Shown: positions 1 to 5,399 of the stretch, piece after piece
Numbering within the stretch: position 1 is the stretch's first letter
Layout of the letters: each line of letters starts with the position of its first letter
Assembly (NCBI GenBank): GCA_043802425.1
Contig: JAZDLA010000081.1
Location: 1-7,685 of the forward strand
DNA: 7,685 nt
Direction of reading: 5' to 3'
DNA from: JAGUYA01 sp043802425
GTDB taxonomy: Bacteria; Omnitrophota; Gorgyraeia; Gygaellales; Profunditerraquicolaceae
Position numbers and translations under genes: made by a program
The notes under the pieces: model-generated
The model's database searches: none
Seen by the model: the letters and a program-made list of their open reading frames with translations, nothing else
Told to the model about the DNA's origin: nothing

Positions 1-111
1 GGCGAAGGAGAAAAAGATGTCTTTGTCATGCTCTGGCCATGGCAGGACGGATATCATGTTACTATAAAGATTATTCAAAAGCAAGATAAGGAGCCGCCAA
101 AACATGTGTAA
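1..111 (+). CDS. C-terminal end of an unidentified protein (5' end outside the window)
   Basis: An open frame runs from the first base to a TAA at 109-111, giving the last 36 residues of a protein. The tail starts GEGEKDVFVMLWPW and finishes KEPPKHV. It has alternating hydrophobic and polar residues (VFVMLW, VTIKII) that suggest beta strands, then a charged end. I do not recognise the family and 36 residues are too few to name one. Its stop overlaps the start of a possible 17-codon ORF by 8 nt and lies 53 nt before the BatD-like gene on the same strand, so it is probably co-transcribed with them. That it is coding is inferred from the absence of stops, plausible composition and same-strand packing. 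Confidence 0.5.
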   Translation, partial: GEGEKDVFVMLWPWQDGYHVTIKIIQKQDKEPPKHV

Positions 112-157
112 AGCCTGCGCTGCACACAAAAAGAAGGCTAAGAAAAAGAAGAAATAA
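104..157 (+). CDS. Possible 17-aa lysine-rich micro-protein with a CxxC motif
   Basis: ATG at 104 opens a 17-codon frame that reads MCKACAAHKKKAKKKKK and stops at TAA 155-157. It is preceded by AAGGAG at 88-93, ten bases before the ATG, a better Shine-Dalgarno than most genes here have. The start overlaps the end of the preceding gene by 8 nt in the +1 frame, a usual arrangement for coupled genes, and the next ATG follows 7 nt after its stop. The peptide has C2-x2-C5, a histidine and nine lysines, so it could bind metal or nucleic acid; no function is known to me. Alternatives are a chance ORF in an A-rich spacer, or a lysine-rich extension of the preceding protein reached by a +1 shift or a sequencing indel. 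Confidence 0.35.
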   Translation: MCKACAAHKKKAKKKKK

Positions 158-164
158 GCGACGC

Positions 165-632
165 ATGAAGAAGTCTATCTTACCGATCCTGCTGTTTATT
201 TTTTTGTCCGGAGCTTTTGTTTTTGCAGAGACTACAGTAAAAGCAGGAGTAGATAGGGCTAGCCTTACTACTGATCAGGCCCTGACTTATAAGTTGGAGA
301 TTGATTCCTCCGCTAAAAAAATACCTCAACCTAAACTGCCTACTTTTGATGGCTTCGTGGCGCTATCTAATGCCCAGACTTCGCAAATCTCTATCTCCGG
401 CGGTAAGCAAAAGACCTCTGTTATCTATGTTTTTGTCTTAGCACCGGTTAAGGCAGGTAAATTTAAGATCGGATCAAGCGAAATCACCATAGAAGGTACT
501 AAATATTCCAGCGATAGCTTTGAGATAGAGGTCAAGCAAGGTAAAGCCAGGCCGCAAGCTAAGCCTAAAATAAAACCAACACTTCCGAAAAAGTCCCCGC
601 CTACGACAGAAGAGCCGCAGTTTACCCTTTAA
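165..632 (+). CDS. BatD-like (oxygen-tolerance family) exported single-domain protein, truncated relative to family
   Basis: A 155-residue secreted protein. Residues 1-21 form a signal peptide: MKK, a hydrophobic core, and VFA before E22 as a likely signal peptidase I site. Residues 24-123 resemble the first beta-sandwich domain of BatD: VDRASLTTDQALTYKLEID, PKLPTFDGFVALS, a SQISISGGKQ segment, YVFVLAPVKAGKFKIGSSEITIEG and SDSFEIEV. Full BatD proteins usually have several such domains and a C-terminal membrane helix. This one ends after a Lys/Pro-rich linker (about 124-150) at EEPQFTL, with no anchor, so it is expected to be periplasmic or extracellular. BatD accompanies MoxR ATPases and VWA proteins; none is visible here. 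There is no clear Shine-Dalgarno. recG begins 7 nt after the stop, so the lost C-terminus is not simply in another downstream frame. Family call moderate, function unknown. Confidence 0.65.
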   Translation: MKKSILPILLFIFLSGAFVFAETTVKAGVDRASLTTDQALTYKLEIDSSAKKIPQPKLPTFDGFVALSNAQTSQISISGGKQKTSVIYVFVLAPVKAGKFKIGSSEITIEGTKYSSDSFEIEVKQGKARPQAKPKIKPTLPKKSPPTTEEPQFTL

Positions 633-639
633 TTTTTAA

Positions 640-2760
640 ATGCTCATGGAGAAATCAGCGCTTGTTCCAATTCAGTATTTAAAAGGTATCGGTCCGAAGA
701 GGGCGAAGGACTTTAGCAAACTCGGCATAGATACTATTGAGGATCTTTTCTATCATTTCCCCCGGCGCTACGAAGACCGCACTAATTTTATTCCTATATC
801 AAAATTACAAGAAGGCGACACTTATACTATCAAGGCCAGGATTTTAGCTAAAGGAGAGCGTCGGTCTTACCGACGCAGGGGTTTCAGCATCACTGAGGCA
901 GCAGTGGGAGACGAAACCGGAAAAATATTTTGCGTCTGGTTTAACCAACCGTATCTGAAAGACTATCTTAAGGTAGGAGAAACCCTGATTTTATACGGTA
1001 GGGCTGAAAAATATGAAGATAGGCTCCAGATGAATTCCCCTGAGTTTGAGATTGTCTCTGGTGAAGCGGATGAGTCTTTGCATATCGGTAGGATTGTCCC
1101 TATTTATTCTTTACCGCCAAGCATGACCCAACGTGGCTTACGCCAGATTATCAAGTTTGCCTTAGATGAATATTTGCCTAAGATTAGCGATTCCTTGCCT
1201 TATGATATCCGTTCCAGGAATAAACTTTTAAACCTGGCTCAGAGTTTCTTAAATATTCATTTTCCCGAAAGCCTGGATCTAGAGGGAGAGGCGTATAATC
1301 GGTTGTCCTTTGAGGAATTCTTTATTTTTCAGCTCCCCTTAGTCTTGAGAAAACTCAGGAAGAAAGAGAAGGCTGGAATCCGCCATAATATATACGGCGA
1401 ATTAAGCCGTGTTTTTATAGAGAGTTTACCTTTTCGATTAACTTCTGCGCAGCAAAGGGCCATTGCCGAAATTAGGACAGATATGTCAGGTATCGCTGCT
1501 ATGCAACGGTTATTACAGGGTGATGTGGGTTCGGGTAAGACTGTGGTAGCCACGGTAGCCAGTTTAATGGCTATCCAGGGAGGGTATCAGGTAGCCTTTA
1601 TGGTGCCCACGGAAATTTTAGCCAAACAGCACTACGAAAAAATTAGCAGCCAGTTGTTCCATGCCTGCCGGCAGGCAGGAGCTATGAGCGGTCAGAAGAA
1701 GCAAGTAAAGATTAGATTACTGACCAGTAGCGTGGATAAGAGAGAAAAAGAAAAAATCTATGCCGATATCCAGGAGGGCAAAGTAGACTTAGTTATTGGC
1801 ACGCATGCTTTATTGGAGGAAGCGGTAAAATTCCAGAAACTGGGCTTAATTGTCATTGATGAGCAGCATAAGTTTGGCGTGGGCCAGCGGGCATTATTGC
1901 CGGCCAAAGGGCCTAACCCCGATATTTTGATTATGACCGCTACACCTATACCCCGTACTCTGGCGATTACTTTGTATGGGGACCTGGATATTTCGGTAAT
2001 CAATGAAATGCCTCCCGGGCGCGGTACAATCAAGACATTGCTTTTTACCCCAGAAGAACAAGCCCAAGCCTATAATATTGCGCGGGGCCAGATTAAGCAG
2101 GGTAACCAGGTATTTATTATCTATCCGGTAATTGAAGAGTCTTATGCCCTAGATATAGCCGGCGCCAAGAAAATGTATGAGGAATTTAAAAAAGGCGAAT
2201 TCAAAGAATTTAGGTTGGGGTTGATCCATGGAAGATTAAAACAGCCAGAGCAGGATAAGATTATGCTTGATTTTAAAAATAGAGATCTGGATCTTTTGGT
2301 TTCGACTACGGTATTAGAGGTAGGTATTGATATACCCACTGCCACTTGTATGATTGTAGAGCATAGCGAGCGTTTTGGTTTGAGCCAGCTGCATCAATTG
2401 CGCGGACGCATAGGTAGGGGTTGCCGGGAATCCTTCTGTATATTAGTCTCCCATACCAAAACAGAAGAAGCTAAGGCACGCCTGGCCGCTATGGTAAAAT
2501 ATAATGACGGCTTCTGTATTGCCGAGGAAGATTTAAAGATTAGGGGACCGGGAGAATTCTTTGGTAAGCGGCAGCACGGCTTAAGCGAATTAAAGATTGC
2601 TAATCCCTTAACCCAGATGCAACTTTTAAAGAGGGCCAGGGATGAAGCGATTAAGCTCATTCATGCCGACCCTAAATTAGAGATGCGACCGAATGTCCTC
2701 TTAAGGGAGAGGATATTGCGCAGATTCCCGGAGTATGATAAGTTAATGATGGTAGGGTGA
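640..2760 (+). CDS. recG: ATP-dependent DNA helicase RecG
   Basis: Superfamily 2 helicase that regresses stalled replication forks and migrates branched junctions. The 706 residues match the usual length (about 690-700). The N-terminus has the helix-hairpin-helix-like YLKGIGPKRA (about 14-23), then the OB-fold wedge domain (about 60-160) ending near WFNQPYLK. Helicase motifs: Walker A GDVGSGKT 294-301, motif II DEQH 407-410 followed by KFGVGQR, motif III TATPIPRT 433-440, motifs V-VI TTVLEVGIDIPTA and QLRGRIGRG 586-594, then the C-terminal region. All key residues are present. About 12 extra residues (H341-Q352) lie between EILAKQH and LLTSSV and carry a palindromic repeat. The start could be ATG 640 or ATG 646; neither has a good Shine-Dalgarno, and the gene begins 7 nt after the BatD-like stop, suggesting reinitiation. 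Confidence 0.97.
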   Translation: MLMEKSALVPIQYLKGIGPKRAKDFSKLGIDTIEDLFYHFPRRYEDRTNFIPISKLQEGDTYTIKARILAKGERRSYRRRGFSITEAAVGDETGKIFCVWFNQPYLKDYLKVGETLILYGRAEKYEDRLQMNSPEFEIVSGEADESLHIGRIVPIYSLPPSMTQRGLRQIIKFALDEYLPKISDSLPYDIRSRNKLLNLAQSFLNIHFPESLDLEGEAYNRLSFEEFFIFQLPLVLRKLRKKEKAGIRHNIYGELSRVFIESLPFRLTSAQQRAIAEIRTDMSGIAAMQRLLQGDVGSGKTVVATVASLMAIQGGYQVAFMVPTEILAKQHYEKISSQLFHACRQAGAMSGQKKQVKIRLLTSSVDKREKEKIYADIQEGKVDLVIGTHALLEEAVKFQKLGLIVIDEQHKFGVGQRALLPAKGPNPDILIMTATPIPRTLAITLYGDLDISVINEMPPGRGTIKTLLFTPEEQAQAYNIARGQIKQGNQVFIIYPVIEESYALDIAGAKKMYEEFKKGEFKEFRLGLIHGRLKQPEQDKIMLDFKNRDLDLLVSTTVLEVGIDIPTATCMIVEHSERFGLSQLHQLRGRIGRGCRESFCILVSHTKTEEAKARLAAMVKYNDGFCIAEEDLKIRGPGEFFGKRQHGLSELKIANPLTQMQLLKRARDEAIKLIHADPKLEMRPNVLLRERILRRFPEYDKLMMVG
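858..876. repeat. Perfect GC-rich inverted repeat (8-bp arms, 3-nt loop) inside recG
   Basis: GCGTCGGT (858-865) and ACCGACGC (869-876) are exact reverse complements separated by CTT. The segment encodes R-R-S-Y-R-R in the wedge domain, where arginine-rich sequence is normal for RecG, so codon choice may explain the symmetry. No U-run follows, so it is not an intrinsic terminator. It could form a stable hairpin in the mRNA. Confidence 0.55.
1662..1677. repeat. 16-bp perfect palindrome TGCCTGCCGGCAGGCA within a probable in-frame insertion in recG
   Basis: TGCCTGCC (1662-1669) is followed directly by its exact reverse complement GGCAGGCA (1670-1677). It is much richer in GC than its surroundings. 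It encodes most of HACRQAG within a stretch about 12 residues longer than I recall for E. coli and B. subtilis RecG (41 versus about 29 residues from EILA to LLTSSV by eye). The probable inserted segment is 1660-1695, exactly 36 nt, keeping the frame. This resembles palindromic elements that sit inside bacterial genes, such as the Rickettsia palindromic elements, but membership in a family cannot be shown from one copy. Confidence 0.6.
2754..2757 (+). promoter_or_regulatory. Ribosome binding site that favours the ATG 2766 start of rsmD
   Basis: AGGG at 2754-2757, in the last codons of recG, lies 8 nt before ATG 2766. The alternative GTG at 2757 overlaps this motif and has no comparable site upstream. 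With ATG 2766 the protein begins MRITSGKYRSR, matching the MRIxxGK start typical of RsmD. Confidence 0.5.
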
Positions 2761-2765
2761 TTACG

Positions 2766-3311
2766 ATGCGGATAACCTCAGGTAAATACAGAAGTAGAAT
2801 AGTTCAGATGCCCAAAGGCATCCGGCCCACGCAGGATAAGGTGCGTAAAGCTATCTTTGATATCTTAGGAGATATCGAAGGGGTATCCTTTTTAGAGTTG
2901 TTTGCCGGCTCAGGGGCAGTAGGCTTTGAAGCAGCTTCGCGGGGAGTGGCGGAGCTGACCCTGGTAGAATACAATCGGGATTGCCTGCTGACTATAAATA
3001 AGAACATAGAATCTTTAAAATTAAAAGCCTGTAATCTATACCAAAAGCAAGCGGACGCCGCCATAGAGATCTTTTATAAAGATCAGAGGAAATTCGATAT
3101 TATTTTCTTAGATCCGCCTTATTATGAGGGGCTCTCAAAAAAAACCTTGCAAACATTATCGCTTTATGATATATTAACGCCCACTGGTTTAATAGTAGCG
3201 CAGCATTTTAAAAAAGATATTCTCCCAGAATCCTTGGGAGAATTAACTTTGTTTAAGCACAAGAGTTACGGCGACACGGTTTTATCGTTCTACCGTAAAG
3301 GAGAGTCTTAA
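2766..3311 (+). CDS. rsmD: 16S rRNA (guanine(966)-N(2))-methyltransferase RsmD
   Basis: SAM-dependent methyltransferase that forms m2G966 in 16S rRNA during small-subunit assembly. From ATG 2766 it is 181 residues, the usual length. The N-terminus MRITSGKYRSR and RPTQDKVRKAIFDIL are family signatures. Motif I, the SAM-binding LELFAGSG, is at about 43-50, the acidic VEYN near 67-70, and the catalytic DPPY at 116-119 followed by YEGLSKKTL. A longer reading from GTG 2757 adds only MIT and overlaps the recG stop as GTGA; I prefer the ATG because of the family N-terminus and the AGGG site. coaD follows after one base. Neighbouring recG, rsmD and coaD is a common conserved order. Confidence 0.94.
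   Translation: MRITSGKYRSRIVQMPKGIRPTQDKVRKAIFDILGDIEGVSFLELFAGSGAVGFEAASRGVAELTLVEYNRDCLLTINKNIESLKLKACNLYQKQADAAIEIFYKDQRKFDIIFLDPPYYEGLSKKTLQTLSLYDILTPTGLIVAQHFKKDILPESLGELTLFKHKSYGDTVLSFYRKGES
3219..3243. repeat. Inverted repeat (9-bp arms, 7-nt loop) inside rsmD
   Basis: ATTCTCCCA (3219-3227) and TGGGAGAAT (3235-3243) are exact reverse complements around GAATCCT. The hairpin lies about 70 nt before the coaD start and within coding sequence for DILPESLGEL. There is no following U-run, so it does not look like a terminator. It may be chance, or a local mRNA structure. Confidence 0.45.
3297..3303 (+). promoter_or_regulatory. Shine-Dalgarno for coaD
   Basis: AAAGGAG in the last codons of rsmD, 9 nt before ATG 3313. 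It supports this start, which also gives the exact family N-terminus. Confidence 0.7.
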
Positions 3312-3312
3312 G

Positions 3313-3801
3313 ATGTGCCAGAAGGCAGTTTACCCGGGTAGTTTTGATCCGGTTACCTACGGCCATATTGATCTGATCAAGCGGGCGCAGGATATCTTTT
3401 CTGAGATTATCGTAGCCGTGGCGCATAATCCTTACAAAAAGCCGCTCTTTAGCGTACAGGAGAGGGTTGAGATGCTTAAGAAAGCTACCGTAGACTCTCA
3501 AGGCATAACTATAGTGGACTTTGATGGCCTAGTGGTTGAGTATGCCCGTAAACAAAAGGCAAAGGTATTAATCCGGGGGTTGCGCATGATCTCGGATTTT
3601 GAATACGAATTCCAGATGGCTTTGACCAACAGAAAGCTCTCACCTGATATCGAGACAATTTTCTTGATGCCTCAGGAATCCTACAGTTATCTCTCCTCAA
3701 AACTTTTAAAAGAAGCAGCTTCTTTAGGCGCGGATTTATCTAGTTTTGTCCCGGATTTTGTGGAGAAAGCCCTGAAAGAGAAGCTGCGCAAGATTTCGTG
3801 A
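3313..3801 (+). CDS. coaD: Phosphopantetheine adenylyltransferase (PPAT)
   Basis: Catalyses the penultimate step of CoA synthesis: 4'-phosphopantetheine + ATP to dephospho-CoA + PPi, in the cytoplasm. At 162 residues it is full length and aligns end to end with E. coli CoaD from memory. Visible motifs are YPGSFDPVTYGHIDL (residues 7-21) with the nucleotidyltransferase TYGH at 15-18, the KKPLFSVQERV segment, IRGLRMISDFEYEFQMA at 87-103, and SSKLLKEAA at 128-136, which replaces the more usual SSSLVKE. It begins one base after the rsmD stop and its TGA overlaps the next start as GTGA. Its product supplies the prosthetic group of acyl carrier protein, which ties it to the lipid genes downstream. 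Confidence 0.97.
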   Translation: MCQKAVYPGSFDPVTYGHIDLIKRAQDIFSEIIVAVAHNPYKKPLFSVQERVEMLKKATVDSQGITIVDFDGLVVEYARKQKAKVLIRGLRMISDFEYEFQMALTNRKLSPDIETIFLMPQESYSYLSSKLLKEAASLGADLSSFVPDFVEKALKEKLRKIS

Positions 3802-4211
3802 AGATAGACATAAATCGCATACCGCTGGAAGGATTAATTTTAGATGAAGTAATTAATCCGGCGAAGCTAGAGCTAGATACAGAAACGGTTAAATTTTATC
3901 AGCCCTTAAAGGCGAGGGCAGAAGTTTCACGGATCACCAACGCCGTGACCGCAACGCTCACTTTAGACGGCGCCATGTATTTAAGCTGTAGCCGCTGCCT
4001 GGAGGAATTCGAGGTTGACCTGAAGAAGAATTTCCGGTTGAATTATCAGGCAGATAACAGCCAATCCACCATTGATTTGGATCAGGATATAAAGGAGGAG
4101 ATCATCTTAGATTACCCGATTAAACCTTTGTGTAAACCTGATTGTAAAGGGTTGTGTCCTAAATGCGGTAAAAATTTAAACGAAGGAGGTTGTTCCTGTG
4201 CCACTACCTAA
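3798..4211 (+). CDS. YceD/DUF177 family metal-binding protein
   Basis: A 137-residue protein of the DUF177 family, which almost always precedes rpmF and is linked to large-subunit/23S rRNA biogenesis, although its biochemical role is not settled. The N-terminal half is mixed alpha/beta, with IDINRIPLEGLILD and a KARAEVSRITNAVTATLTLDG segment. Eight cysteines form a probable zinc site: C64-x2-C67 (SCSRC) and C112, C116, C120, C123, C132, C134 in a GLCPKCGKNLNEGGCSC tail typical of the family. The start is GTG 3798, overlapping the coaD TGA by 4 nt; no competing ATG with a better site was seen. The end overlaps rpmF by 14 nt, and the rpmF Shine-Dalgarno lies inside the codons of the last cysteine motif. 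Confidence 0.9.
   Translation: MKIDINRIPLEGLILDEVINPAKLELDTETVKFYQPLKARAEVSRITNAVTATLTLDGAMYLSCSRCLEEFEVDLKKNFRLNYQADNSQSTIDLDQDIKEEIILDYPIKPLCKPDCKGLCPKCGKNLNEGGCSCATT
4183..4190 (+). promoter_or_regulatory. Full-length Shine-Dalgarno for rpmF, embedded in the DUF177 coding sequence
   Basis: AAGGAGGT is the complete anti-Shine-Dalgarno complement, 7 nt before the GTG at 4198. It is the strongest ribosome binding site in the window and compensates for the GTG start. Its bases also encode part of N-E-G-G-C in the preceding protein. Confidence 0.85.
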
Positions 4212-4401
4212 ACAGAGACATTCCAAGGCGCGCGGAAGAAAGCGCCGCACCCACTGGAAATTAAGCAAGACTAATCTTAATCCTTGCCCGCAATGCAAAC
4301 AGCCGAAACTCTCTCACCGGGTTTGCAAAATCTGCGGTTATTATAACGGTAAGCAGGTTATTGAGATAAAGGTCAAGGAAAAGAAAAAGGGAAAGTCTTA
4401 A
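4198..4401 (+). CDS. rpmF: Large ribosomal subunit protein bL32 (zinc-binding form)
   Basis: A 67-residue ribosomal protein that starts MPLPKQRHSKARGRKRRTHWKL, close to the family's MAVPKxxxSKxRxxxRRxHxKL. The zinc ribbon is intact: C30-x2-C33-x9-C43-x2-C46 in CPQCKQPKLSHRVCKICGYY, so this is the C+ (zinc) paralogue type. A lysine-rich tail (KVKEKKKGKS) makes it about ten residues longer than E. coli bL32. The start is GTG 4198; the perfect Shine-Dalgarno 7 nt upstream and the family N-terminus leave little doubt. It overlaps DUF177 by 14 nt and plsX follows after one base. The rpmF-plsX pairing is a widely conserved link between ribosome and lipid genes. Confidence 0.96.
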   Translation: MPLPKQRHSKARGRKRRTHWKLSKTNLNPCPQCKQPKLSHRVCKICGYYNGKQVIEIKVKEKKKGKS

Positions 4402-4402
4402 G

Positions 4403-5389
4403 ATGAAGATAGCAGTTGATGCTATGGGTGGCGATTATGCACCCGCCGTTGTTATTGATGGCGCCATAGCTGCGGTTAAGGAATACGGCGTAGAGATTAT
4501 CCTTGCGGGCGATGAGCAGAAGATAACACCGCTACTAAAGAAAGCAAGGCATAAGGGTAATGCTATTTCGATAATCCATACCCAGGAAGTAATCGGTATG
4601 TCCGAATCTGCGGCTGTCAGCGTGCGTAGGAAAAGAAATTCTTCCATTGTCATCGGCTTAGATTTAGTCAAAGAGGGCCGGGCAGAGGCTTTCTTGAGCG
4701 CCGGCAATACCGGTGCAGTAGTCTGTGCCGCAGCCTTGGGGCTAGGGTTGTTACCGGGTATTGAGCGGCCGGGGATTGCTTTGGTTATTCCTACCCTTAA
4801 AGGGATATCCCTAGTGATAGATGTAGGCGCTAATATTGACCCTAAACCCTCGCAGTTGTTACAATATGGCATAATGGCTGATGTTTATCTGCGTTGTATA
4901 TTTAATAAGCCTAATCCCAGTGTAGGCCTATTGAATATCGGAGAAGAAGAGAGCAAGGGAACAGGGTTTATGAAAGAAACACATGAGCTCTTTGGAAAAG
5001 GCAAACTTAATTTTATCGGTAATATAGAAGGCAAAGACCTCTTTTCCGGTAAGAGCGATATTATTGTCTGTGACGGTTTTGTAGGCAATGTAGCCTTGAA
5101 GGTCTCCGAGAGCGCTGCTGAGGCCACGGGCATATTTTTAAAAAGGCATCTCTTGAGCAATCCTTTCGGAAAAATAGGGTTACTTTTTTTAAGGGGGAGC
5201 CTCAGGCGTTTCAAAAAAGAATTAGATTATTCTGAATACGGCGGCGCACCTTTATTAGGCATCAACGGTATAGTAATTATTGGCCATGGTCGTTCCAATG
5301 CTAAGGCGATCAAGAATGCTATTCGTGTTGCCAAAGAAGAAGTGGAGCGCCAGTTTAACGAAAAGGTCCTGGAAGCGTTAAAATCATAA
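4403..5389 (+). CDS. plsX: Phosphate acyltransferase PlsX
   Basis: Converts acyl-ACP and phosphate to acyl-phosphate, the donor used by PlsY to acylate glycerol-3-phosphate, so it directs fatty acids into phospholipid at the membrane surface. It is 328 residues, the usual length. Signatures are VDAMGGDYAP (5-14), FLSAGNTGA (97-105), VIDVGANIDPKPSQL (138 onward), NIGEEESKGT (about 180), CDGFVGNVALK (223-233) and the C-terminal SEYGGAPLLGINGIVIIGHG. All the usual glycine-rich motifs are present. AAGGGA at 4387-4392, about 10 nt before the ATG, is a plausible ribosome binding site. It begins one base after rpmF, and no fapR repressor gene intervenes as it does in many Firmicutes. Confidence 0.97.
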   Translation: MKIAVDAMGGDYAPAVVIDGAIAAVKEYGVEIILAGDEQKITPLLKKARHKGNAISIIHTQEVIGMSESAAVSVRRKRNSSIVIGLDLVKEGRAEAFLSAGNTGAVVCAAALGLGLLPGIERPGIALVIPTLKGISLVIDVGANIDPKPSQLLQYGIMADVYLRCIFNKPNPSVGLLNIGEEESKGTGFMKETHELFGKGKLNFIGNIEGKDLFSGKSDIIVCDGFVGNVALKVSESAAEATGIFLKRHLLSNPFGKIGLLFLRGSLRRFKKELDYSEYGGAPLLGINGIVIIGHGRSNAKAIKNAIRVAKEEVERQFNEKVLEALKS

Positions 5390-5399
5390 AGATAAAAAG

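Noticed and set aside
2757..2765. GTG 2757 as the rsmD start
   Set aside because: It adds only three residues before the family's MRI N-terminus and has a weaker upstream site than ATG 2766.
4091..4098. AAAGGAGG inside DUF177 as a ribosome binding site
   Set aside because: No start codon lies at suitable spacing downstream; it encodes K-E-E in the protein.
4697..4715. Imperfect hairpin GCGCCGG-CAATA-CCGGTGC in plsX
   Set aside because: It encodes the conserved SAGNTGA motif and needs a G-U pair; the protein sequence explains it well enough.
4435..4872. 145-codon open frame on the minus strand across plsX
   Set aside because: It lies wholly antisense to a clear plsX, has low-complexity Ser/Ala/Pro content typical of antisense frames, and no recognisable domain.
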